Shown: positions 1-8,467 of the stretch, in pieces
Numbering within the stretch: the stretch's first letter is position 1
How the letters are laid out: every line of letters begins with the position of its first letter
Assembly (NCBI RefSeq): GCF_024753145.1
Contig: NZ_JANUGU010000009.1
Coordinates: 62,001-126,000 of the forward strand
Direction of reading: 5' to 3'
DNA from: Massilia terrae
Lineage (GTDB): Bacteria; Pseudomonadota; Gammaproteobacteria; Burkholderiales; Burkholderiaceae_D
DNA: 64,000 nucleotides
Notes under the pieces: generated by a model
Told to the model about the DNA's origin: nothing
Database searches by the model: none
Seen by the model: the letters and a program-made list of their open reading frames with translations, nothing else
Made by a program: the position numbers and the translations under genes

Positions 1-1841
1 TGAGCGGCGCCGCCATGGTGTTCCGACCCGAGCTCGAGCCGATCGTCAGCGCCCGACTGTGGCGCGCGCCCGTGTGCACCGGTGTCCGGCCGCTGTCGGC
101 GCTGGTCGCCGCGGCCCGCGCCGCCAACCCCGGCGCCGGAACACTGACGGCGATCCGCATGTTGAGCGAGCGCGGGACCAGCGTGCGCATCAAATTCAGC
201 GATGGGCGCTGGGTGTACGTCGATGCGTGCAACGGCCGCGTGCTCGGGATCCAGCATGCCTACGGCGGACCGTTCGGCACGCTCGAATGGATTCACACCT
301 TCGGCACCGGGTCGATCGGCGCCGTCGTCGCCGGCAGCGTCGCCGGCGCTGCGCTGGTGCTGGCGCTGGCCGGCTTGCTGGCTTGGCGCCCTTCTCCACG
401 GCGCCGCGCCGGCCTGGCCGCGGGAGCCCGGCGTCTCGAACTGCATCGCCGGATCGGCCCCTGGAGCGCGCCGGTGCTCGTGCTGGCGGCGCTGACCGGC
501 CTGCCGCAGGCGCTGCCCGCACCTGCCGTGGGGCCCGCAGTGACGGTCAGCGGCCCCGCCCTGGACCAGGCCTGGTCGCAGCTGGCCGGCACACCCTGGC
601 AGCAGCTGCAATGGCGGATGCCGCACCGTGCCGGCGCCCCGATCGAGATCGACGTCGCCGCGAACGATGCGCCCCATCCCTATGCCACGGGCTTGCTGCG
701 GCTGGATGCCGCCAGCGGCGAGCGCATCGGCTACACACCCTACGCCGCCACCGGCATCGGCCACCGCGCCTACGGCTGGGCCCTGGCTCTGCACTACGGC
801 CTCGCCGGCGGGATCCTGCAGCAGGCGGTGCTGTTCCTGGCCATGCTGACGGTGCCGGTCCTGGCCTGGCTGGGCCTGGCCAGCTTCCTGGCGCGGCGGC
901 GCGGCGCCTTGACGCTGCGGCTGCGCCGCACGTATCCGGTGGCCGATGGGATCCTGGCGTTCGAATTCACCCATCCGTTGGGACTGCGTCTGCCCGCATG
1001 GACCGCCGGGGCGCACGTGGACGTATTCATCGCGCCCGGCCTGGTGCGCCAGTATTCCCTGTGCGGCGATCCACGTGACCGGCGCCGCTACACCATCGCC
1101 GTTCTGCGCTGCCAGCCTTCGCGTGGCGGATCGCAGGCGATGCATGAAACGCTGCGAAAAGGAAGCCTGGTCAGGATCGGCATGCCGCGCAACCAGTTTG
1201 CGCTGGCGCCGCAGGCACGCCACAACATCCTGGTGGCGGGCGGCATCGGCATCACCCCGATCCTGGCGATGGCCGACGCTCTGGACGTTCGCGGCGAGCG
1301 CTTCGAGCTGCACTACGCCTGCCGCAGCCGGGCGCACGCGGCCTTTCGCGAGCGCATGGCGCGCCTGGGCGAGGTCCATTTGTACTGCAATAACGAGGGG
1401 CGCCCCCTGGACCTCGGCGTCTTGCTGGCCGCGCGCAAGGAAGGCACCCATCTGTACGTGTGCGGACCGGCGGGGCTGACCCACGCGGTGCTGTCCGAAG
1501 CCGCGCGGCTTGGCTGGCCGGCCGAGTGCGTGCATACAGAGCGTTTCAGTCCGGCGGACGATGTGGCGCGGGGTCGTCCCTTCACGCTGCGCATAGCCAG
1601 CAGTGGCCGCCTGGTCGAGGTCCCGGCCGATCGCAGCGCCCTGGCCGCCCTGGCCGATGCCGGCATCATCATCCCGTCCTCTTGCGGCCAAGGCTTGTGC
1701 GGCAGCTGTGTCACCGGTGTGCTCGAAGGGGATCCCGACCACCGCGACCACTGCCTCACACCGGAAGCACGCGCCGCCAACGATTGCTTCACGCCCTGCT
1801 GCTCGCGCGCGCGGGGCGCGGGTCTGGTCCTCGATCTCTAG
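1..1841 (+). CDS. PepSY-domain membrane protein fused to a VanB-type ferredoxin reductase (5' end cut by window)
   Basis: The reading frame is open to the left edge, so the start lies outside; the first in-window ATG is at 15. The N-terminal part resembles the middle of a PepSY-associated membrane protein, with a hydrophobic helix near residues 105-125 and another near 270-290 counted from position 15. The C-terminal half is a flavin/NAD reductase: RQYSLCGDP is the flavin-binding motif, GGIGITPI the nucleotide-binding loop, followed by CGPAGL. The end carries a plant-type [2Fe-2S] ferredoxin, Cys-x4-Cys-x2-Cys-x29-Cys (CGQGLCGSC ... CC), and the tail matches vanillate O-demethylase reductase (VanB) style tails. 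It probably moves electrons from NAD(P)H through flavin and the iron-sulfur centre at the inner membrane. The acceptor is unknown; it could be ferric chelates or an oxygenase. It converges on the tannase-family gene that ends at 1985. Confidence 0.85.
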   Translation, partial: SGAAMVFRPELEPIVSARLWRAPVCTGVRPLSALVAAARAANPGAGTLTAIRMLSERGTSVRIKFSDGRWVYVDACNGRVLGIQHAYGGPFGTLEWIHTFGTGSIGAVVAGSVAGAALVLALAGLLAWRPSPRRRAGLAAGARRLELHRRIGPWSAPVLVLAALTGLPQALPAPAVGPAVTVSGPALDQAWSQLAGTPWQQLQWRMPHRAGAPIEIDVAANDAPHPYATGLLRLDAASGERIGYTPYAATGIGHRAYGWALALHYGLAGGILQQAVLFLAMLTVPVLAWLGLASFLARRRGALTLRLRRTYPVADGILAFEFTHPLGLRLPAWTAGAHVDVFIAPGLVRQYSLCGDPRDRRRYTIAVLRCQPSRGGSQAMHETLRKGSLVRIGMPRNQFALAPQARHNILVAGGIGITPILAMADALDVRGERFELHYACRSRAHAAFRERMARLGEVHLYCNNEGRPLDLGVLLAARKEGTHLYVCGPAGLTHAVLSEAARLGWPAECVHTERFSPADDVARGRPFTLRIASSGRLVEVPADRSALAALADAGIIIPSSCGQGLCGSCVTGVLEGDPDHRDHCLTPEARAANDCFTPCCSRARGAGLVLDL

Positions 1842-1860
1842 CGATCGCCTCGATTGGGCA

Positions 1861-1882
1861 GCCGCCGCGCATGCGAGGCGGC
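1861..1882. terminator. hairpin between convergent genes
   Basis: GCCGCC at 1861-1866 pairs with GGCGGC at 1877-1882, and the loop holds a self-complementary CGCATGCG. It lies between two convergent genes and could stop transcription from either side. There is no T-run, so it is a weak call; it could also be a dispersed GC-rich repeat. Confidence 0.3.
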
Positions 1883-1984
1883 CTACGCACCCAAGCAGCA
1901 GTCCGCGCTGACCTGTGGCGAAGAGCCCCCCCGAGCTCACGAATGAAAGCGCAGCGTATCGCGAAATTGAAGGAACAAATCGAC

Positions 1985-3691
1985 TCACTGGACGCTGCAA
2001 GCATAGCTGGCGGCGTTCGCCGGATCGCCACCAATATATTTCGCATAGGCCGGATAAGCGCACAGGGGCCGGCTTACACTTGCGCCCGGAACGTCAAGCG
2101 GACTTCCTGGCAGCGTGCGAGCGACCAGCGCACCAGGCGCAACGCCCCGTTCCACCCATGCCGCGAGGGGCGCCAACTGATCGAACTGGTCCACGGTGGC
2201 GCCACCACGGCAATGGTCCATCCCCGGGATGACGTACAAGCGCGCCATGTCGGATGCATCCTTGTACTGCGCCTCGATCCGGTCCATCAAGCCCATCACG
2301 CCGGTGACCTGCACGCCATGGTCGGCGCTGCCCGTGTACATCAGCAGCTTGCCGCCGCGCTTGTGAAAGGCGTCGAAGTTCGGCCCAGGACGCGAAGGAT
2401 CGGTGTTCGAGCCGTGGAAATCCAGCCTGCCCTGCCCCAGCGCCGCCGAATCCCGGTTGACGTCGAAACCACTGACGTAAGCGACCGCATTGGCCGGATA
2501 GGAGGCCAATGTGTCGGCCGGCCCGCTAACGCCCGGATAGCCCTGGAAGCCATAGCCCATGAAGTAGAAGTTCTCCATCAAGGAATAAAAAGCGCCCAGA
2601 GGCACGGCAGCGGACGTGCCCATATAGGGACCGCGAAGCTTTGTCTCGATGCCGCCCGGGAGGAAGCCTGGGAAGATGGCCTTGCCGTTGGCATCGACCA
2701 GCCCCGTATAGATTTCGCGCAGCGCCTGCGTCTGCACCGCGCTCAGGCAGCGCTGGTCATCGCTCCCGCCGCCGTCGGCCTTGCACTGTAGCGCCGCATA
2801 ATCGGCCGGCGTCGCTTTGCAGGCAAGGTAGTTGGAGATCAGGCCATCCTTGATGCCGTCAAGACGGTCGCACTTGTCCATGAAGTAGTTGGCCGCAAAG
2901 GCCAGCTGCGGATCGCTGAAGGCATGCGAGGTATCGGTGGGAACCGCGCCTGGCCGTACACCGGCGGCGCGCGCGATCGTCTTGAGCACCGACATATTCT
3001 GTTGCCATTGGTCGTAAATGGCAAAGCCCGGAGCGCCCGCAACTACGCCATCGAAGTCGGTGTAGCGCTGCGCGGTGACCAGCGCCTCGCGGCCGCCGTT
3101 GGAGCAACCGACAAAGTAGGCGTACTTGGGCTGCTCTCCCGCCACTGCCTTCAACAGAGCCTTGCTAGCGCGCGCCACGTCGTGCACGCCCTCGTGGGCG
3201 AAGTCCAGGTAGGCCTGCTTGTCGAGCGCGAACTGCGCGGCACGTCCCGTGTGGCCCGAGTCCTGCGCCGCCACGGCATAGCCTTGCGCCAGCGCGCTAT
3301 CGCCGTTCTTCAGCATTCCGAGCGCGCTGCCGACCACGCCATTGTTGCCGCCACCGCCCTCAAAGACAAAGCGCCCCTGCCAATCGCGCGGGATCCGCAA
3401 CACGAAGTGATTGCCGTATTGCGTGTCGTTGGGCGGTCCGCGATGCGCTCCAATGGTCCCCTTCACTTCGCAGTGTGCAGGCACCTTCACGGTGTACGGG
3501 CCCGATCGCTGGTTGGTAGCAGCGATCCAGTTGGCGCTGTCCAGCGTCGCGGTCTTCCCATGGTCCAGCGCCGCGAAAGCCGGCGCGAGCTTGGCGGCGG
3601 TGCAGTTGACGGGTTCGACTGGTGCGGCATGTGCAAGCGTAGCCACTCCACAGAGAAGGCCGGCCACGCCGGCAAGGCATTTCTTCAGCAT
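1985..3691 (-). CDS. secreted tannase/feruloyl esterase family protein (first copy)
   Basis: This 568-residue protein hydrolyses ester bonds of phenolic acids (gallate or hydroxycinnamate esters), judged by family. A signal peptide covers about residues 1-22 (ends ATLAHA). The nucleophile is Ser197 in GCSNGG, preceded by Cys196. The catalytic His493 is in MDHC, followed by Cys494, giving the CS-D-HC arrangement typical of the tannase/feruloyl esterase family. A lid segment rich in Asp (CDRLDGIKDG) matches the family's calcium site. Length is normal for the family. It is the last gene of the operon that begins with the TonB receptor at 15105, 13 nt after the aldo/keto reductase. It shares the architecture of the enzyme at 10581-12152. 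The exact substrate (tannin, methyl gallate, feruloyl or chlorogenic ester) cannot be read from the sequence. Confidence 0.88.
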   Translation of the reverse strand: MLKKCLAGVAGLLCGVATLAHAAPVEPVNCTAAKLAPAFAALDHGKTATLDSANWIAATNQRSGPYTVKVPAHCEVKGTIGAHRGPPNDTQYGNHFVLRIPRDWQGRFVFEGGGGNNGVVGSALGMLKNGDSALAQGYAVAAQDSGHTGRAAQFALDKQAYLDFAHEGVHDVARASKALLKAVAGEQPKYAYFVGCSNGGREALVTAQRYTDFDGVVAGAPGFAIYDQWQQNMSVLKTIARAAGVRPGAVPTDTSHAFSDPQLAFAANYFMDKCDRLDGIKDGLISNYLACKATPADYAALQCKADGGGSDDQRCLSAVQTQALREIYTGLVDANGKAIFPGFLPGGIETKLRGPYMGTSAAVPLGAFYSLMENFYFMGYGFQGYPGVSGPADTLASYPANAVAYVSGFDVNRDSAALGQGRLDFHGSNTDPSRPGPNFDAFHKRGGKLLMYTGSADHGVQVTGVMGLMDRIEAQYKDASDMARLYVIPGMDHCRGGATVDQFDQLAPLAAWVERGVAPGALVARTLPGSPLDVPGASVSRPLCAYPAYAKYIGGDPANAASYACSVQ

Positions 3692-3704
3692 GGTCTGTAG
3701 TCCT

Positions 3705-4688
3705 TTATTCGTTCGTTGGCGAGAACAGGCGGGGGTGGGATACCTGGTCGAGGCCCAATGGCCGAAGCGCCGCGCGCAAATCCTCGCTCCGCGGCAGCAG
3801 CCTGAGTGCCACGAGATTGTCGTGGAGGTCCTCCATGCGCGTCACGCCGACAAGCACGGTCGCCAGCGCCGGATGACCGAGGCAAAAGCCGATGGCTGCC
3901 TGCGCCGGGGTCACGTTGAAATCGCTTGCGATCGCTTGCAAGGCCGGATAATTGGAGCGGATCTGCTCCCGGATATTCCCCGCATCGCGGGCGATGTTGC
4001 GCTCGTGCGGCACCTTCCCCTGCGCCGCTTCCGATGGCTGCACGCGGTCACGCTCAAGGTGCCCGCCGAGGATTCCGCCTTCCAGTGTATGGGCCGCACA
4101 CAGCTTGATACCGGTCTTCGCGAACACGTCGGCGTAAGCCGCGTTCTCGGCGATGGCGCGGCGCGCGAGGTTGTACTGCAGCTGCACCATGCATGGCGCC
4201 GGCTTGCCGCGCGCGCGCAGCAGCGTGTGCGCCTGCAGCAGCTCGTCCGGCTCCCAGTTGGTGCACCCCCATGCGCGCGCAAGGCCGGAATCGACCAGCG
4301 CCACCACCTCGTCGCAAAACCCCTCGAAATCCATGCCTGGCAACGGACGCGACACCATCACGAGATCGACATGGTCCGTTCCCAGTCGCAGCAGCGAGGC
4401 CTTGAGCTGCTCGTCGAACGACTGCTGGGGGTATTCCCACAGCCAGAGCTTCTCGGCCAGCAGGTAGCTGTCGCGCGGACGATTGAGCACTTGCAGCATG
4501 CGCCCGAAGATCACCTCGGTGTGCGGTTTATCCCAGTAATAGCCGATGTCGAACAGGTTGACGCCTTCGTCGAGCGCGCGCCCGACCATGGCGATGCCAT
4601 CTTCGAACGCCATGCGCGAGAAGGTATTCCACGAGCCCAGCGACAGCAGCGAAACGTCTCCAAGGCCGGCGACAGTACGATATTCCAT
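3705..4688 (-). CDS. aldo/keto reductase with altered catalytic tetrad
   Basis: This 327-residue TIM-barrel protein belongs to the aldo/keto reductase family, which reduces aldehydes or ketones with NADPH. The fold pattern is clear: FDIGYYWD carries Asp47, AEKLW carries Lys80. However, the tetrad His, normally in a L/QxHRP motif, is replaced by Ser113 (VMVSRP), and the residue five after Asp47 is Trp rather than Tyr, with Tyr51 next to it. It may therefore be a slow reductase or have a different chemistry. The start ATG at 4688 has an AGAGG ribosome site 6-7 nt upstream, and lies 3 nt after the MFS stop. Position between a transporter and a secreted esterase suggests it acts on a phenolic aldehyde or a product of the glycyl radical enzyme; that is inference. 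Confidence 0.8.
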   Translation of the reverse strand: MEYRTVAGLGDVSLLSLGSWNTFSRMAFEDGIAMVGRALDEGVNLFDIGYYWDKPHTEVIFGRMLQVLNRPRDSYLLAEKLWLWEYPQQSFDEQLKASLLRLGTDHVDLVMVSRPLPGMDFEGFCDEVVALVDSGLARAWGCTNWEPDELLQAHTLLRARGKPAPCMVQLQYNLARRAIAENAAYADVFAKTGIKLCAAHTLEGGILGGHLERDRVQPSEAAQGKVPHERNIARDAGNIREQIRSNYPALQAIASDFNVTPAQAAIGFCLGHPALATVLVGVTRMEDLHDNLVALRLLPRSEDLRAALRPLGLDQVSHPRLFSPTNE

Positions 4689-4691
4689 GCT

Positions 4692-6020
4692 TTACCTCTT
4701 GTTGATGTGTGGAGTGCCGCCGTTTGCGCGTGCAAGATTGGCCCGTACCGAGCGGCCGGCCAGCAGGAAATGCAGCATCGCCCACAGGTTGACAATCACG
4801 ATGCAGGACAGCGCCATGCGCAGCGAGTCGGCGCCGAAGGCGGGTGTGAACAGGTCGCTCATCTTGCCGACAAAAATTGGACCGAGACCATAGCCGACCA
4901 TGTTCGCGATCAGGAAGAGGACGCCGGACATGGTCGCCCGCATCCGCACCTCGACCAGGCCCAGGCACAGGCCGATCGCCGGCGCGAACCAGAACGTGCT
5001 GGCGGCGGCGAAGCAGCCCACCAGCAGCAGGGTCGCCGTCCAACCTTCGCTCCAGATCCAGCCAAAGCCGAGCAGCACCGACACCAGCGCACCGGCGGCA
5101 ATAATCCAGACGCGCCACCGTTCGTCGCGCTGGCTCAGGTAATCGGCCAGGATGCCACTCAGGTAGTTGCCCGCGATGCCGGCGATGAAGATCGCCACGC
5201 CGAGCTGCACGCCTACCTCGTTCAGCTTCACATGATGGCTGCGCACCAGGAAGGAAAAAGTCCACGAACTGGCGCCCGCCAGCGTGATGTAACTGAGCGC
5301 GGCTGCGCCCAGCAGGTGCAGCAGCGCCGGCTGGCTGCGGATGAACGCCAGCGTCTCGCGCAGCGGCGCCGCGTCCAGCGTGGATTGTCCGCCAGCGTCG
5401 GCCGCGCCACGCTGCGGTTCACGCATGGTCAGCAGCATCAGCAGCGCCAGCACGATGCCGGGCACGCTCGCCGCCATCAGTGTCGTGCGCCAGCCGTAGG
5501 AATGGCTGAGATGCGTGCCCACCGTCAGGTTGATCAGCGCCGCCAATGGGCTGCCCAGCGCGAAGATGGCGACGGCGGTAGCCCGCTTCTTGTGCTCGAA
5601 CAGGTCGGCGATGATCGACAGCGCGGCCGGCCCGCCGCCGGCCTCGCCGATGCCCACACCCATCCGCAACAGCAGCAGCTGGACGAAGTTCTGCGCGAGG
5701 CCGCACATGGCCGTCAGGACCGACCACAGGGCCAGGCAAGCCGAAGCCAGGTTGCGCCGGTTGGTGCGGTCCGCCACCAGCCCGAACGGCAGGCCGGCGG
5801 CGCCCATCAGCAGCGCATACACAAGGCCGGACAGCACGCCCAGTTGCAGGTCGCTGAGATTGAACTCATGCTTGATCGGCTCGAGCAGGATCACGAACAC
5901 GATCTTGTCGAGCAGGAGCAGCGTGTTCAGCATCAGCAGCAGGCCAAGCGCATAGTTGCGCGCCCCCTTGCCGACCGCAGGCACTACCCGGGTAGCCGCT
6001 ACATGCTGGTCGATGATCAT
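4692..6020 (-). CDS. MFS transporter, Spinster-like
   Basis: The protein has about 442 residues and 12 predicted membrane helices. The first helices read LLLMLNTLLLLDKIVFVILL and the loop 2-3 motif is GLVADRTNRRN; GIGEAGGGPAALSIIADLF follows in helix 4-5. This pattern resembles the Spinster-type MFS proteins common in aromatic-degrading proteobacteria. I chose the ATG at 6020 because it overlaps the stop of the upstream glycyl radical enzyme gene as ATGA, which points to translational coupling; a longer frame to 6113 would add 31 residues unlike a transporter N-terminus. It probably imports or exports the substrate or product of its operon. Substrate unknown. Confidence 0.82.
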   Translation of the reverse strand: MIIDQHVAATRVVPAVGKGARNYALGLLLMLNTLLLLDKIVFVILLEPIKHEFNLSDLQLGVLSGLVYALLMGAAGLPFGLVADRTNRRNLASACLALWSVLTAMCGLAQNFVQLLLLRMGVGIGEAGGGPAALSIIADLFEHKKRATAVAIFALGSPLAALINLTVGTHLSHSYGWRTTLMAASVPGIVLALLMLLTMREPQRGAADAGGQSTLDAAPLRETLAFIRSQPALLHLLGAAALSYITLAGASSWTFSFLVRSHHVKLNEVGVQLGVAIFIAGIAGNYLSGILADYLSQRDERWRVWIIAAGALVSVLLGFGWIWSEGWTATLLLVGCFAAASTFWFAPAIGLCLGLVEVRMRATMSGVLFLIANMVGYGLGPIFVGKMSDLFTPAFGADSLRMALSCIVIVNLWAMLHFLLAGRSVRANLARANGGTPHINKR

Positions 6021-8446
6021 GCCGCCCTCGTGCTCGAAACCGAACGGAACTCGGTGCGCTGCATGATCTCGTCCTGCACGGGGCGCGGCAGCTGCGTGAA
6101 GAAGGCGCTGCAACCGCCGATGCGCACGATCAGCTCCTTGTAATCCATTGGATGCGCCTGCGCGGCACGCAAGGTGTCATTTGAAACCACATTGAACTGG
6201 ATATGCTTGCCGCCGGCCGCAAAGTACGCATGGATCATTGCCGCGACCTCGTCGACGCCTTGCGCGTCCGCCAGCGCGTCCGGATGGAAGCGCAGGTCGA
6301 GCGCGGTCGCCTGCCACGGCGTCTGGTCTATCTTGGCGGCGCTCCTGAGCACGTCGAGCACGCCGCCGCGGTCGCGTCCGCGCATCGGCGTCATCGATTC
6401 GTCCGCCAGCGGTTCGCCGGCGCGGCGGCCATCCGCCGTGGCGCCGGTCTGCAGGCCGCCCGGCCAGTTGGCGGTGCCGATCGTGATTGCGCCGGGCTTG
6501 TGGTAACCACCGTAGGTCGTGCTCAGGGTCACCGCCTTGTCGGCCCAGAAGCGGTACAGGTCCGCCGCCATCAAGTCGGCCTCGTCCTCGTCGTTGCCAT
6601 ACTTCGGCGCAGCCAGCATCATCTGGCGCACCTGTTCGCCGCGCTCGCCTTCCCAGTCGGTGTCCAGGCAGCGCTTCAGTTCAGCGGCGGACACGAGGCG
6701 CTGTTCGAACACCACCTTGCGGATCGCGGTCAGCGAATCGGCGGCGTTGATCATGCCGATCGGGTTCAGCACCGAGCCATTCTCGAACGGCATGGTGCGG
6801 CCAAGGATGTTCTTGCTGGCGCCGATGCCGCCAACCGTCAGCGACGACTCCACCGGCTGCGGGAAGCGCTCGCCATACGAACGGATGGTGACGTTGTTGA
6901 ACTCCGCCTGTAGTTCGATGAAGTGGCCGAGCTGCTGCTTGAACGCCTCGTAGAACTGGTCGAAGGTGTCGAAGCTGTCGAATGCCCCGCCGGCAGGCCC
7001 CACCTGCTTCCCGGTGCGCGGATCGACGCCGTTGTTGATGGCGAAGTTAAGCACCATCGGTACCACGAACATCGGCCATGCGACTGAGCGCGACTGGCCA
7101 GGGATGTTGACCCCGAGGCAGCCTGCCACCGCATAATTGCGCGCCGTGGCGAGATCGACACCATGCGATTGCAGGTAGGCGATGCAGGATTGGTCACTCA
7201 GGAAAGCCGGCACGCCGATCCCGGTGCGCACCAGCTCAAGCGCGCGCCGCATCAGTTCGGGCGGCGTGCCTTCGTGCACGCGCATCGTCAGCGTCGGATG
7301 TGGCGTCGGGCAGGTGCGTGCGGCGTCCAATACGAGGTATGACAGCTCATTGGTCGCATCGCTGCCATCCTCATTCTGGCCACCGACCACGCAGTTGTGC
7401 CACTTCGCCAGGCCTCCGTATTTGATGCGATGGGTGTGGCCAGCGGTGATGACGATCTGCGAGTCCTTCACGCGCAGCCACTGCAGCAGTTCGAGCACGG
7501 TGTCGTCACTCTTCCCCGCTTGCTGGTCAGCCTTGTAATACGGGTACATGATCTGGTCGAAGCGGCCGAAGGACAGCACGCCTGACGGCAGGAGCACCAG
7601 TACCATGAACCACAGGGACTGCATCGCCTCGTAGAAGTTGGATGCCGGATGCGCTGGAACCCGGCGGCACGCAGCGGCCATCCGTTCAAGTTCGGCGCGG
7701 CGCTGCGGATCAGCCTCCGCCGCGGCCATGTCGGCGGCCAGCGCGGCGAAGCGCGCCGCGAACGACAGGATGGCCTTGTGCGCGATGACAATCGCCTTCA
7801 GCAGGTCGATCTTCTCGACCGACTCCGCGCTGTCCACTCGTGTTCCGGCCAGCTCCTCCTCGGCCTCGCGAATGATGTCCAGCAGGCCGCGCTCCAGCAC
7901 TTTCTCGAAGTCGAACACGCCGATGATCTGGCTGATCTCGTGGTGGATGCCGTAGCCGCAGCCAATCATGCCGCCCGGCCCCCAGCCCTCCTCCTTGCTG
8001 CGGAACGCCGGCAGCACCACGCCGAGCTGGGCGTAGGGCCACAGGCGCTGGTCATCGTATAGCGACGTCATGCGGCTGGTCAGCGACCGGGACTGCCAAT
8101 ACGCGTTCATGTCGAGGATGCGTGCCCGGTCCGCCGGATCGAGGATGAAACCGCTGCCTTCGAGCGCATCGATCTCGGCGGCCGGCCAGGCGGCCCACAG
8201 GCAGCTCAGCTCCACGCCTCCCGGCTTGGCTGCGAGATTGCCGGCCACGAGGTCGTCGGGCTCGATGAAGATCGGCACACCCGCCAGCACTTTTTCCAGC
8301 GCCAGCGCATTGCGGACTACCATCGGCAAGCCGTCGGTTTCCCGGAACGACGCGGTTGCCAACACTGCTTTCTCCACGCTGACGGGAAAAGCCCCCGCGC
8401 GGACCGTGTCCAGGGATCGCATCATCCTGGCGATTCTCGGTGTCAT
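6017..8446 (-). CDS. glycyl radical enzyme (PFL/GRE superfamily), reaction unknown
   Basis: This 809-residue protein has both signatures of the glycyl radical enzymes. Near the C-terminus RIGGCSAFF (residues 775-783) fits the RVxGYxxxF radical loop, with Gly778 as the radical site. The active-site loop is YAVAGCLGVNIPGQS with Cys443 as the thiyl residue. The Cys-x-Glu found in the diol, choline and hydroxyproline eliminases of the family is absent (CLG), and so is the double Cys of pyruvate formate-lyase, so neither of those reactions is expected. The loop looks closer to what I recall of X-succinate synthases, at low confidence. AGGAG sits 7 nt before the ATG at 8446. No radical SAM activase occurs anywhere in the window, and the neighbours are esterases and TonB uptake genes typical of aerobes. 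Chemistry on a phenolic or its side chain is a guess from context. Confidence 0.88.
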   Translation of the reverse strand: MTPRIARMMRSLDTVRAGAFPVSVEKAVLATASFRETDGLPMVVRNALALEKVLAGVPIFIEPDDLVAGNLAAKPGGVELSCLWAAWPAAEIDALEGSGFILDPADRARILDMNAYWQSRSLTSRMTSLYDDQRLWPYAQLGVVLPAFRSKEEGWGPGGMIGCGYGIHHEISQIIGVFDFEKVLERGLLDIIREAEEELAGTRVDSAESVEKIDLLKAIVIAHKAILSFAARFAALAADMAAAEADPQRRAELERMAAACRRVPAHPASNFYEAMQSLWFMVLVLLPSGVLSFGRFDQIMYPYYKADQQAGKSDDTVLELLQWLRVKDSQIVITAGHTHRIKYGGLAKWHNCVVGGQNEDGSDATNELSYLVLDAARTCPTPHPTLTMRVHEGTPPELMRRALELVRTGIGVPAFLSDQSCIAYLQSHGVDLATARNYAVAGCLGVNIPGQSRSVAWPMFVVPMVLNFAINNGVDPRTGKQVGPAGGAFDSFDTFDQFYEAFKQQLGHFIELQAEFNNVTIRSYGERFPQPVESSLTVGGIGASKNILGRTMPFENGSVLNPIGMINAADSLTAIRKVVFEQRLVSAAELKRCLDTDWEGERGEQVRQMMLAAPKYGNDEDEADLMAADLYRFWADKAVTLSTTYGGYHKPGAITIGTANWPGGLQTGATADGRRAGEPLADESMTPMRGRDRGGVLDVLRSAAKIDQTPWQATALDLRFHPDALADAQGVDEVAAMIHAYFAAGGKHIQFNVVSNDTLRAAQAHPMDYKELIVRIGGCSAFFTQLPRPVQDEIMQRTEFRSVSSTRAA

Positions 8447-8467
8447 ACTCTGTCTCCTCTGCCGTTT

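Noticed and set aside
3411-6143. Long plus-strand open frame (910 codons)
   Set aside because: It lies opposite the aldo/keto reductase and MFS genes, is rich in Arg, His and Gln as GC-rich antisense frames are, and has no domain or ribosome site.
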